Positions 44,961 to 53,580 of a DNA stretch of 64,000 nt are shown here, one piece after another. The DNA is from Bradyrhizobium niftali (GTDB taxonomy: Bacteria; Pseudomonadota; Alphaproteobacteria; Rhizobiales; Xanthobacteraceae). The notes under the pieces are model-generated. The model saw only the letters and a program-made list of their open reading frames with translations. It had not been told where the DNA came from and made no database searches. Location of the stretch: assembly GCF_004571025.1 (NCBI RefSeq), contig NZ_SPQT01000003.1, positions 248,001 through 312,000 of the forward strand. The letters run 5' to 3'. Position numbers and translations under genes: made by a program. Within the stretch, counting starts at the first letter, position 1. Each line of letters opens with the position of its first letter.

Positions 44961-46706
44961 GTGACGATCATGCTGATGCCGCCCATTCGGCTCCCCATCC
45001 TGCCGCAGATCGGGACGCCACTGCACGCGGCCCTCCGGTCCTGCGCGGGACCGCTCGGTCTCGTATTCGCGTATAGCTGCAGCTACAACCTGCTTCTGTT
45101 TGCGCCCTCCATCTATCTTCTTCAGATCTACGACCGGGTGTTGTCGAGCCGGAGCGGCGACACGTTGCTCCTGCTCACGCTCATTGTCGCGATCACGGTG
45201 GTCGTCGGCGGCGTGTTCGACGCATTGCGGCGCGCCGTCCTTGGACGCCTTGGCGCCTGGCTCGACGATCGCCTTCGTCCTTGCGTGCTCTCGGCCGGCC
45301 TCGAATCGGCGCTTCGCAGCGATTGGACGCAGGCGTCGGGCGCATATCGGGATCTCACCGTGCTGCGCCAGTTCGTCGAGTCCGGCGCATGTCCGATGCT
45401 GTTCGACGCGCTCTGGGCGCCCTTGTTCCTCCTTGTCCTCTTTCTGATTCATCCCCTGCTTGGCGTGGTGGGCGCCTGCTGCGTCGCCTTCCTGTTCGCG
45501 CTCACGGTTGCCGGAGAGCTGGTCACGGAAGACGTTCTGCTCAGATCCGGCGCCGCGCTGTCCAGAAGCTGCGGCCGCCTCCAGACTGCAGCGAGCAACA
45601 TCCACATGATCCGCGCCATGGGAATGCTCGACAACGCTGCGCGTATGATCCACCGTGACGCGCAGCACGCGCGCAGAGAGCACGATGTGGCACTTCGGCG
45701 AGGCGAGATCGTCTCACTGGCCGCCAAGCCGGTTCGCGCGCTGTCGCAGGTCCTGATCATGGGGGCCGCCGCGTGGCTCGTCCTCGATCACGGGAAGAGT
45801 CCGGCAATCATCTTTGCTGCCACGCTGATGTTCAGCCGGGCGCTCGCGCCGGTCGAAAGTGCGGTCGCAGGCTGGAAATCACTCGTGACGGCCGTGAGCG
45901 CCTGTCAACGGCTCGGCGCACTTCTCGCCGCATTCCCCGTCGCCCGGCAGCAGAGCGCGGAGGTTTCTCCGCTGCAGGCGCGAAGCGGCCTCGTCGTCGA
46001 CAATGTTGACGTGAGGCTTGCGGGGACCAACCATCTTCTCCTGAACGGCGTCTCGTTCAGCCTCATGCCCGGAGAATGCCTCGGCATCATCGGTCCGTCC
46101 GGGTCAGGCAAGTCCTTGCTCGGCCAGGTGATCGCCGGGCTGTCGATGCCAACGCATGGCCGTGTCGTCCTCGACAATACCGATGTCTCGCTGCTTCGCG
46201 AGGGCCGAAACGGCGACCGCCTCGGATATCTCCCCCAGGACATCAACCTGCTCGGCGACACCATCAACGACATCATCGCACGCCTTGAAGATGCCGACCG
46301 GCGGAAGGTCATCGAAGCGGCCAAGCTCGCCGGTATCCATGGGGCGATCATGCGCCTACCGCTGGGTTACGACACGGTGGTTCAGAGCGAAGCGACCTTC
46401 TCGCGCGGGTATCGGCAGCGCCTCGGTCTTGCCCGCGCCTTTTTCGGCAGTCCACGTCTCATCGTTCTCGACGAACCCAACGCCAGCCTCGACTACGGGG
46501 GCGAGCGAATGCTCCTGGATGCCATCGCGCGCATGAAGCTCGCAGGCGTCATCCTTGTCGTCGTCACTCACCGGATGGGTCTTCTCGCCGCCACGGACAA
46601 GATTGCCATCATGGAGGACGGTGCGGTTGCCGCGTTCGGCGACAGCGAGGACATCTTTGACCAGCACCTGAGCCGACCCCAGGTTACTTCGCAGATTGCG
46701 CCATGA
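44961..46706 (+). CDS. Type I secretion ABC transporter (PrtD/HlyB-like) with degenerate signature
   Basis: A 581-residue permease-ATPase. Six membrane segments occupy about residues 30-320 with SIYLLQIYDRVLSSRSGDTLL, the typical PrtD-type opening. The ABC domain has Walker A GPSGSGKSLLG, GYLPQDINLLGDTI, Walker B LIVLDEPNASLD and switch His VVVTHRMG. The signature is FSRGYRQRLGLARAF instead of the usual LSGGQRQR, an odd substitution. There is no C39 domain, so substrates would not be cleaved. The GTG start could be replaced by ATG 44970. The stop overlaps the adaptor start by four bases. Confidence 0.87.
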   Translation: MTIMLMPPIRLPILPQIGTPLHAALRSCAGPLGLVFAYSCSYNLLLFAPSIYLLQIYDRVLSSRSGDTLLLLTLIVAITVVVGGVFDALRRAVLGRLGAWLDDRLRPCVLSAGLESALRSDWTQASGAYRDLTVLRQFVESGACPMLFDALWAPLFLLVLFLIHPLLGVVGACCVAFLFALTVAGELVTEDVLLRSGAALSRSCGRLQTAASNIHMIRAMGMLDNAARMIHRDAQHARREHDVALRRGEIVSLAAKPVRALSQVLIMGAAAWLVLDHGKSPAIIFAATLMFSRALAPVESAVAGWKSLVTAVSACQRLGALLAAFPVARQQSAEVSPLQARSGLVVDNVDVRLAGTNHLLLNGVSFSLMPGECLGIIGPSGSGKSLLGQVIAGLSMPTHGRVVLDNTDVSLLREGRNGDRLGYLPQDINLLGDTINDIIARLEDADRRKVIEAAKLAGIHGAIMRLPLGYDTVVQSEATFSRGYRQRLGLARAFFGSPRLIVLDEPNASLDYGGERMLLDAIARMKLAGVILVVVTHRMGLLAATDKIAIMEDGAVAAFGDSEDIFDQHLSRPQVTSQIAP

Positions 46707-48175
46707 TCTGGAACTCTCTCACCATCTGGAAGATTCCCGCCGTCTCGAGGCTTCCCATGATCTGGGACCAGCTCATGCGAGCGCCGGCGAGCCCCCCGCC
46801 CGCCCGGCGATTTGGCGTCGTGGTGACCGCAATCGACGATTTCGAGCCTCTGGAATTTCCATGGTGCTCGACGCCCACGCCGACCTCTCCGCGCGGAAGG
46901 CTTCGCGGCATCACCGTCGCGGGCAATCTGCTGGTGCTCTGCTTCATGCTGGGGCTTGGTACATGGGCGAGCCTCGCGCCTCTCGAGAGCGCCGCGATCG
47001 CGTCTGGCGTTCTGGAATCGGAATCGAGCCGCAAGACGATCCAGCATCTGGAAGGCGGTATCGTCAGGAAGATCCTGGTTTCGGATGGCGATATCGTGCG
47101 CAGCGGCCAAACGCTGATCGCGCTGGACGACACCCGGGCCGGCTCGGAGATGCAAAGCCTCCAAGGTCAATTTTGGGACGCAGCTGCTCGTGCCGCACGG
47201 CTTCAAGCCGAGCAGCAGAGATTCGAGAGGATCGCAATCCCGGACGCATTGGAACAGGACAGCAGGCAGAACGGAGTGGCCGCCGCTGCGGTGTCGGCGC
47301 AGCAGTTCATTTTTCAGGCACGCACGCAGGTTCACGAGTCGCAGCTTGCGGTCATTCGCGAACGAAGGCATCAAGTCGAGAAGGAGATCGAAGGTCTCAA
47401 AGCTCAGGGAACCGCCACCGGGCAGCGGGTCGACATCGTTCGGGAGGAACTGGATATGGTCGCGACCCTCGTCAACAAGGGGCTCGAACGGCGGCCGCGG
47501 CTTCTGAACCTGCAGCGGGAGCTGGCCGACGTCGAGGGCCGCCGCGGCGAGATCGCCGCGCAGATTGCCCGCGCCGGGCAGGTCATCAGCGAACAGCAGG
47601 CCACATTGTTCAAGCTCGAGAGCGAGAGGCAGAACGAGATCGCACAGTCGCTTCGTGAAGCACAGAACCAGATATTCCAGCTCCGCGAGCGGTTGCTTGC
47701 GGCCAGGGATCAGCTATCGCGAACGGAGGTCAAGGCGCCCGAGGACGGCGTGATAACCGATCTGCGGGTTCATACAGCCGGCGGTGTCATCGGAGCAGGT
47801 GCTCCGCTCATGGACCTAGTGCCCCGGCAAGACCGTCTCATCGTAACTGCGCGCCTGAGGCCCGAGGACATCGATGTGGTTCATCCCGGCCTCAGTGCCG
47901 AGGTTCACCTCGTACCGTACAATCAGCGTCGCGTGCCTCGCCTGAAGGGATCCGTCGTGCACGTATCCGCAGACCGGCTCCTCGACAAGCGTACCGACCA
48001 GCCATACTACGCGACCAAGATCCGGATCGACGATGGGCAGATCGCGGCAAACGACATCCAGATCGTCCCCGGCATGCCGGTTCAAGTGTTCATCACGACC
48101 GGGCGCGGCACCGTGGCTCTCTACGCGCTCAGGCCCCTGCTCGACAGCTTCCGTGGTGCATTCAGAGAGGACTAA
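46703..48175 (+). CDS. Type I secretion membrane-fusion adaptor (HlyD/PrtE family)
   Basis: A 490-residue adaptor. A cytoplasmic region of about 75 residues is longer than usual. It is followed by one membrane helix (GNLLVLCFMLGLGTWASLAP), the lipoyl half ESSRKTIQHLEGGIVRKILVSDGD, a long coiled coil (about residues 145-340) and the return half VKAPEDGVITDLRVHTAGGVI. The beta-barrel ends ALRPLLDSFRGAFRED, as in PrtE-type proteins. An outer-membrane TolC partner is not encoded here. A hairpin overlaps its stop codon. Confidence 0.88.
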   Translation: MIWNSLTIWKIPAVSRLPMIWDQLMRAPASPPPARRFGVVVTAIDDFEPLEFPWCSTPTPTSPRGRLRGITVAGNLLVLCFMLGLGTWASLAPLESAAIASGVLESESSRKTIQHLEGGIVRKILVSDGDIVRSGQTLIALDDTRAGSEMQSLQGQFWDAAARAARLQAEQQRFERIAIPDALEQDSRQNGVAAAAVSAQQFIFQARTQVHESQLAVIRERRHQVEKEIEGLKAQGTATGQRVDIVREELDMVATLVNKGLERRPRLLNLQRELADVEGRRGEIAAQIARAGQVISEQQATLFKLESERQNEIAQSLREAQNQIFQLRERLLAARDQLSRTEVKAPEDGVITDLRVHTAGGVIGAGAPLMDLVPRQDRLIVTARLRPEDIDVVHPGLSAEVHLVPYNQRRVPRLKGSVVHVSADRLLDKRTDQPYYATKIRIDDGQIAANDIQIVPGMPVQVFITTGRGTVALYALRPLLDSFRGAFRED

Positions 48176-48325
48176 AGCGCGATGAGATTGGGATGAATCG
48201 TCATCGCGCTTTAGGTTGTTGTTGGATCATGATCTCCACGCAAACGCGTTCCGCGTTTGTCGCGAGGGAAAACCGCTGCGCACCTTGCGCTAACGCGGCC
48301 CTCCGGGTCCGGATCATGCTTTAGG
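48173..48325. repeat. Multi-palindrome intergenic repeat (rhizobial mosaic type)
   Basis: TAAAGCGCGATGA (48173-48185) pairs with TCATCGCGCTTTA (48201-48213), and CAAACGCG (48241-48248) with CGCGTTTG (48252-48259). The segment ends in GGATCATGCTTTAG. This pattern of palindromes around GGATCATG is familiar from repetitive intergenic elements of Bradyrhizobium. The first hairpin overlaps the adaptor stop codon and may act as terminator. It ends within the last codons of the convergent regulator gene. Confidence 0.65.
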
Positions 48326-49106
48326 TCTCCGGCATTAGAGCCGCGCCGGGGTCGTGATCGCGACTCTGCGCGGGCAACCGGCCGCGCCAGCGGAGGACGG
48401 CTTCCGTGCGATTGTGCGCAGCACATTTCCTCATGATATGCTGAATGTGCATTTTGACTGTGCTTTCCGAGAGGCCCAATTTGGCGGCGATCAGCTTGTT
48501 GGGCAGGCCGAGCTCCAGTTCCGCCAGAACCTGTTGCTCACGAGGCGTGAGATCGGTCACGCTCCTCCTGTCGATAGCCATTCTGGCTCCCTCGTTAGTC
48601 AGATATGCGGGCACAAGCCCGCGCTCATCCGGTGGCTCGAAATCCGGTATCCTGTTGATCCCGGCCACGGGCAACGGCCTGTAGGCGCCGCCGACAAGAA
48701 CAAGGCGCAGGCCAGCTATGGCGATCTCGATCGGTAGCGAGGTGGAAAGAAAGCCACGCACGCCCCGCTGCATCGCGGCCTGCACGGCCGGTTCGTCGTC
48801 ATGGTTTGAGAGGACAACAGTGGCGGCGTTGGGACAGCACTCCGCAACGAAGGCGAGATCGTCCTCAACCGAGGGATCGCCGATGGGCTTGTCCGCGATA
48901 CTCAGCATCACCAGACGAACATCGCGGACTAACGTGCAGTCCAGGCCTTGGACCGTTGCCATGTCAAGGATCTCAAGTTCGTCCAACTCCCTCCTGAGGA
49001 CGTGCAGAATGCATGTACGAGGCAACACGAGCGGCTCGATGATCACCAGAACCGGCAAGTGAAGCGATTCATTGAGCCGCTTTGAAGTGTTGATTATGTC
49101 GTGCAT
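48321..49106 (-). CDS. LuxR-type regulator with degenerate receiver domain
   Basis: About 261 residues. The helix-turn-helix is clear: LTPREQQVLAELELGLPNKLI...GLSESTVKMHIQHIMRK. The N-terminal domain aligns with a response-regulator receiver but lacks its chemistry. The acidic pair is replaced in VLVIIEPLVLP, the phospho-acceptor position reads VMLSIADKP, and the Lys position is FLSTSLP. It therefore probably works without phosphorylation. The start ATG 49106 has GAGGG five bases upstream; the frame opens at 49250. Located next to the type I secretion genes, it may regulate them. Confidence 0.82.
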   Translation of the reverse strand: MHDIINTSKRLNESLHLPVLVIIEPLVLPRTCILHVLRRELDELEILDMATVQGLDCTLVRDVRLVMLSIADKPIGDPSVEDDLAFVAECCPNAATVVLSNHDDEPAVQAAMQRGVRGFLSTSLPIEIAIAGLRLVLVGGAYRPLPVAGINRIPDFEPPDERGLVPAYLTNEGARMAIDRRSVTDLTPREQQVLAELELGLPNKLIAAKLGLSESTVKMHIQHIMRKCAAHNRTEAVLRWRGRLPAQSRDHDPGAALMPET

Positions 49107-49318
49107 GATGCCCTCGAGATGAAAAGAATTTCCGCTATATTCCCATTCCGTATTGCGTCTCCGTGCTGCTGCATTCATCCTGAATGCATCATCACGAGAG
49201 CGGCGCAGTGCCGCCGTTAGTGCCGCATCCACTGCGGGATCACTTGACACCTGGGTGGAAATTCTTTCCGCTCAAATCATTTGGGCGTGTACCGCACGGT
49301 GGCGCAGTCGACGCATCC

Positions 49319-49903
49319 CTAATTGCAGATATTTCGATACGCCGTTGAGGCCGCCGACCCTGACCTACCGTCGACGACGTATGCTTCATCCTCCTTCACG
49401 AGATACAGAAACGGCCTCTCTCCAGTCTCGCCGCCTGACGCGCTTCTTCCTTTCACGCGCCCGCAAATCGTATCCACGCGGCGTCCAAGCATGTTCTTTC
49501 GCATTGCGCGCTTCACGTCGCTGAGTTCGACCGTTTCCGGATCCCCCATCTGCGTCGCGATCGCAACCTTCGCCTTGTCCAGAGCAGGATCCGACATCTC
49601 CGCGGTCCGTTCGGGTGCCGGGACGCTGATCCTCGTCCGCGGGGACGCCGCTTTGGCAAGATCGGTCGATCCGCGTTTCTTCGGAGTTGATGTCTTGCCG
49701 GGCCTTGCCTGCGTCGCGGAATTCGATCTGACAACCGCAGGCTCTGGCGCCAACGCAGTCGGCATTGGCTGCCCGGGTTGGGCGACAGCGCCCCTGTCGA
49801 AACAGGGTCGTGACGCGCACCCGAGGAAATACCCCCGGGAAGGCGCGAACCAGCCAAAGCCGATCAGGACTCCTGCCAGCACTCCGACAAAAAGCAGTCC
49901 CAT
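49319..49903 (-). CDS. Hypothetical exported or membrane-anchored protein
   Basis: A 194-residue protein without a family I can name. It has an N-terminal hydrophobic segment (MGLLFVGVLAGVLIGFGWF), a low-complexity Pro/Ala/Lys linker to about residue 100, and a compact C-terminal domain. That domain contains MGDPETVELSDVKRAM, VDTICGRVKG and RPFLYLVKEDEAYVVDGR, with a terminal Cys. Proteins with this kind of terminal domain occur as small lipoprotein-like or periplasmic proteins in rhizobia. Coding on this strand is supported by a signal-like start and a well-formed domain. Confidence 0.6.
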   Translation of the reverse strand: MGLLFVGVLAGVLIGFGWFAPSRGYFLGCASRPCFDRGAVAQPGQPMPTALAPEPAVVRSNSATQARPGKTSTPKKRGSTDLAKAASPRTRISVPAPERTAEMSDPALDKAKVAIATQMGDPETVELSDVKRAMRKNMLGRRVDTICGRVKGRSASGGETGERPFLYLVKEDEAYVVDGRSGSAASTAYRNICN

Positions 49904-50444
49904 CCGATTCCCCTCCTCGGGAGCTCGGCTCGCACTCGTAACTAGGACTAATTCCGCGCTGGTGATCTATCTGTTGCGCAAAAGCATTAAGCGCCCATTA
50001 AGCGCGCGCCGTTGTCCGGCCCATGCCTGGATGGACGAATTAGATCGGACTCCAGACCCGTGCCGCGATGATCGCAAAAGGCCAATCGTGAAAGCAATCA
50101 TGGCCGATTTGGTCCGCTCTCGGACCATTCTGCAACTTGCGAGTTCGTCCGAAGGTTTGCACCACCAAACGCTGCCAATCGCCGACTTAGGCCTTCAGGT
50201 AAGTTTCGGAGCACGCACCAGCTTCGCACCAGAACCGGCGTAAACGAAACGCAACGAAAGCACTTGGACCCGAACAAAACCGCAGGAGATCAACGGAGCT
50301 GACCAATCTTCGGCCGCTCATAACGGTCTGGTTGCAGTTCCACGGGGTCGATCTCCCGGCCGACATGCGTAGCTGAGCCAGGAAGAAGCCGTGACAGCCG
50401 TTTCGCGGCTGTCACGGTCAATGAACAATCAAGAAGGATATTAC
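49904..50444. other. Intergenic stretch with no supported gene
   Basis: About 540 bases between divergent genes. It is less GC-rich than the neighbours, and no RNA, repeat or coding pattern was recognised. A frame extending from 49323 to 50243 on the plus strand is the shadow of the hypothetical gene plus non-coding sequence. Confidence 0.5.
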
Positions 50445-50891
50445 ATGCGTCTCGTCATCGGATCCGACCACGCCGGCTGGCCGCTCAAGCAGACCGTCAT
50501 CGACCACATCCGTAAGCTCGGCCACGACGTCGTCGACGTCGGCTCCTATGACGACAAGCCGGTGGACTTCCCCAACATCGCGCGCGCCGTTGCGCAGAAG
50601 GTCACGTCGGGCGAGGCGGCACGCGGCATCATGGTGTGCGGCACCGGCGTCGGCGCCTCGATCGCCGCCAACAAGATGAAGGGCATCCGCGCGGCGGTCT
50701 GTCACGACGTTCATTCCGCACATCAAAGCGTCGAGCACGACGACGTCAACGTCATGTGCATCGGCGCGCAGATCGTCGGCGCCTGGCTCGCGGTGGACCT
50801 CGTCTCGTCCTACCTCACCGCCGAATTCTCCACCGACGAGGATTTCCGCCGCCGCGTAGAAAAGCTGCGCGTGATGGACGAGCAAGGCTGA
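50445..50891 (+). CDS. rpiB: Ribose-5-phosphate isomerase B (RpiB/LacAB family)
   Basis: A 148-residue aldose-ketose isomerase starting MRLVIGSDHAGWPLK, with the phosphate-binding and catalytic MVCGTGVGASIAANK and the His-containing CHDVHSAHQSVEHDDVNV. It interconverts ribose-5-phosphate and ribulose-5-phosphate; close relatives act on erythrose-4-phosphate or allose-6-phosphate. AAGAAGGATATTAC precedes ATG 50445. A truncated ribokinase-like gene follows after 13 bases, suggesting an originally larger pentose operon. Confidence 0.92.
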   Translation: MRLVIGSDHAGWPLKQTVIDHIRKLGHDVVDVGSYDDKPVDFPNIARAVAQKVTSGEAARGIMVCGTGVGASIAANKMKGIRAAVCHDVHSAHQSVEHDDVNVMCIGAQIVGAWLAVDLVSSYLTAEFSTDEDFRRRVEKLRVMDEQG

Positions 50892-50904
50892 CGGCCTACC
50901 CGCC

Positions 50905-51020
50905 ATGATCCTGGTGTTCGGGTCGCTCAACATAGATCTAGTCGCGCAAGTGCCCGTCATCCCTGGCCGCGACCGGACCGTGCTCTCCCCCTCCTACCAG
51001 ACGCATTTCGGCGGCAATGG
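50905..51020 (+). pseudogene. Ribokinase-like (PfkB) N-terminal fragment
   Basis: The frame begins MILVFGSLNIDLVAQVPVIP and continues PSYQTHFGGNG, matching the first 40 residues of ribokinases, where 'GGKGANQAVA' is expected next. The similarity stops there, and the frame ends at 51117 after unrelated residues. The ATP-binding and catalytic parts are missing. It follows rpiB directly. Confidence 0.75.
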
Positions 51021-51178
51021 ACGAACGATCCTAGCGAGTTGCAGGGTCGCAAATGGTGGACTTCGGAGGAACGGGGCGGCGATGAGGTCGAAGCGTCCGC
51101 CCGAGACGCCAATGTAGACTATTTCATCGCAGCGAGCGCCGGTATCGACCGACTGCCTCATGGCCCACGCGTCGGCAG

Positions 51179-52354
51179 CTACGTCATCCGAACCCAGGCG
51201 CCTTTGTGTGTCGCGGACTTCACGGCAGCATCGATGAACTTCACGCCTGCTAGACCATCCTCAACGGTTGGGAAGATCACCTCAGGATCTGGCTTCTGGC
51301 CGGCCTCTGCCGCGTGGATGGCGCGTGCTGCCTCGGCATAGATGGTCGCGAAACCTTCAAGGTAACCTTCGGGGTGGCCAGAGGGGACACGCGTAACGCG
51401 ACTCGCCTCGCCCAAAACGCCGGCGCCGCCCCGGGTCAGGAGCTGCTTCGGCCGACCGTAGGGCGTGAACCAGAGCTGGTTCGGATTCTCCTGCGACCAT
51501 TCGAGGCCGCCTTTGCTGCCGTAGATGCGTAACGTGAGGGCGTTCTCATTGCCGACGGCGACCTGACTCGCCCAGAGCATGCCCTTGGCGCCGCCTTTCC
51601 ACCTGAGGAGGATCTGGACATCGTCATCGAGGCGCCGCCCCTCGACGAAGGTCGACAGTTGTGCGAGCAATTCGTCGAGCTTGAGCCCGGTGACAAAGCA
51701 GGCGAGATTGTAGGCGTGGGTGCCGATGTCGCCGATGCACCCTCCGGCGCCGGACCGGGCCGGATCCGTGCGCCACGCCGCCTGCTTGTGGCTGCTTGCC
51801 TCCAATCGCTCGGTCAGCCAATCCTGGAGATATTCGGCCTGGACCAGCCGGATCTCGCCGAGGTCGCCATTCGCGACCATGGCGCGGGCCTGCCGGATCA
51901 TGGGATAGCCCGTATAGTTATGTGTCACCACAAACACCTTGCCACTCTTCTTGACGAGCGCCGCCAGCTCTTCGGCCTCCGCGACCGTCGTCGTCAGCGG
52001 CTTGTCGCAGATCACGTGGATTCCGGCTTCAAGGAAGGTCTTCGCGACCGGGCTGTGCATGTGGTTTGGAGTTACGATCGAGACCGCCTCGATGCCGTCC
52101 GCTCGCGCGGCTTCGGCTTTCGCCATCTCCCCGTAGGAGCCATAGGCGCGATCGTCCGCAATGCCGAGCTCCCTCGCCGAGGCCTTGGCTCGAACAGGAT
52201 CGGACGCGAGCGCGCCGGCAACCAGCTCGAACCGGTCGTCGATGCGAGCGGCAATGCGGTGGACCGCGCCGATGAAGGCCCCCTGTCCGCCGCCGACCAT
52301 GCCGAGCCGGATACGAGCATGACGGCCCGTCTCGTTGCTTGCTTTGATCGTCAT
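51179..52354 (-). CDS. Gfo/Idh/MocA-family oxidoreductase (first copy)
   Basis: A 391-residue NAD(P)-dependent sugar dehydrogenase. The Rossmann part has RLGMVGGGQGAFIGAVHR and the catalytic motif VICDKPLTTTVAEAE (EKP-type). The C-terminal half has GGCIGDIGTHAYNLACFVTG with the conserved Asp and His. GGGAGGAGCAA precedes ATG 52354; the frame opens at 52486 inside the next gene. It is the last gene of the minus-strand sugar operon, 13 bases after the isomerase. The substrate is probably a sugar, inositol-like or 3-keto-glycoside compound. Confidence 0.88.
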   Translation of the reverse strand: MTIKASNETGRHARIRLGMVGGGQGAFIGAVHRIAARIDDRFELVAGALASDPVRAKASARELGIADDRAYGSYGEMAKAEAARADGIEAVSIVTPNHMHSPVAKTFLEAGIHVICDKPLTTTVAEAEELAALVKKSGKVFVVTHNYTGYPMIRQARAMVANGDLGEIRLVQAEYLQDWLTERLEASSHKQAAWRTDPARSGAGGCIGDIGTHAYNLACFVTGLKLDELLAQLSTFVEGRRLDDDVQILLRWKGGAKGMLWASQVAVGNENALTLRIYGSKGGLEWSQENPNQLWFTPYGRPKQLLTRGGAGVLGEASRVTRVPSGHPEGYLEGFATIYAEAARAIHAAEAGQKPDPEVIFPTVEDGLAGVKFIDAAVKSATHKGAWVRMT

Positions 52355-52367
52355 TTGCTCCTCCCGC

Positions 52368-53423
52368 TCAGGATAGGCCCAGCATCTTACGGTTCGCTGT
52401 ATCGTCGGTGCCGGCACCAGCGAAATCGTCGAAGGCTTTCTCGGTGACGCGAATGATATGGCTTTTGATGAACTCGGCACCCTCACGCGCGCCCTGTTCA
52501 GGATGCTTCAGCGCGCACTCCCATTCCAGCACCGCCCAGCTGCCGTAGTCGTGCTGCGTGAGCTTCGAGAAGATGGCGCCGAAATCGACTTGGCCATCGC
52601 CCAGCGAGCGGAAGCGGCCGGCACGATCGATCCAGCTTTGGAACCCGCCGTAGACACCCTGGCGGCCGGTCGGATTGAACTCGGCGTCCTTGACATGGAA
52701 GGCTTTGATGCGCGCGTGGTAGATGTCGATGTAGTCGAGGTAGTCGAGCTGCTGCAGCACGAAATGCGATGGATCGTAGAGCAGGTTCGCGCGCTTGTGG
52801 TTATTCACCCGCTCGAGGAACATCTCGTAAGAGACACCGTCGTGCAGATCTTCACCCGGGTGTATCTCGTAGGCGAGATCAACGCCGTGCTCATCTGCAT
52901 AGTCAAGGATCGGTCGCCAGCGCTTCGCGAGTTCGTCGAAGGCGGTCTCGACGAGGCCGGCCGGACGCTGCGGCCAGGGATAGATGTAAGGCCAGGCAAG
53001 TGCGCCTGAGAAGGTCGCATGCACCGTGAGCCCGAGACGCCTGGAGGCCAAGATCGCGCGCTTGACCTGGTCCACGGCCCATTCGGTGCGCGCCTTCGGA
53101 TTGCCGCGAACCTCAGGTGCAGCGAAGCCGTCGAACGCCGTGTCATATGCCGGATGAACGGCGACAAGCTGTCCCTGGAGATGGGTCGAGAGTTCGGTAA
53201 TGGAAAGGCCGTGCCGGGCCGCGATCCCCCTCACCTCGTCGGCATAGTCCTGCGACTCCGAGGCTTTCTTCAGGTCCAAGAGCCGCCCATCCCAGCTCGG
53301 AATCTGGACTCCCTTGTAGCCGAGCGAGGCGGCCCATCCGCAGATTGAGTCGAAGGAGTTGAACGGCGCCGCGTCCGCAACAAATTGAGCGAGGAATATC
53401 GCTGGTCCCTTGATCATCTTCAT
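52368..53423 (-). CDS. Sugar phosphate isomerase/epimerase, xylose isomerase-like TIM barrel (first copy)
   Basis: A 351-residue AP-endonuclease-2/IolE-type TIM barrel. Metal-binding and catalytic strands are visible as LAYEIHPGEDLHDG, LLYDPSHFVLQ, IKAFHVKDAEF and WAVLEWECAL. Its length and the 'YPWPQRPAGLVE' segment match proteins found beside Gfo/Idh/MocA dehydrogenases. GGAGAAGGAAGC lies just upstream of the ATG. It would interconvert or dehydrate the keto-sugar produced by the dehydrogenases. Confidence 0.87.
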   Translation of the reverse strand: MKMIKGPAIFLAQFVADAAPFNSFDSICGWAASLGYKGVQIPSWDGRLLDLKKASESQDYADEVRGIAARHGLSITELSTHLQGQLVAVHPAYDTAFDGFAAPEVRGNPKARTEWAVDQVKRAILASRRLGLTVHATFSGALAWPYIYPWPQRPAGLVETAFDELAKRWRPILDYADEHGVDLAYEIHPGEDLHDGVSYEMFLERVNNHKRANLLYDPSHFVLQQLDYLDYIDIYHARIKAFHVKDAEFNPTGRQGVYGGFQSWIDRAGRFRSLGDGQVDFGAIFSKLTQHDYGSWAVLEWECALKHPEQGAREGAEFIKSHIIRVTEKAFDDFAGAGTDDTANRKMLGLS

Positions 53424-53580
53424 CGAATGCTTCCTTCTCCCCTGGACGCTCCAGCAGCGCGCGCCCGCTGAGTTCGATACCTCATCAAAACTCGCCTCCC
53501 CTTGCTGGTTCCAGGATACAGAGCGGGCATTTCACTCCGATGTCCAGATCGGGCAATCGCATCTGGGGACTGTCCCGGCT

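Noticed and set aside
44088..45683. 531-codon minus-strand frame opposite the glycine-rich protein and type I ABC genes
   Set aside because: Arg/His/Asp-rich shadow, and the plus-strand genes have ribosome-binding sites and domains.
49323..50243. 306-codon plus-strand frame
   Set aside because: Mostly antisense to the 194-residue exported protein and then intergenic; no start signal or domain.
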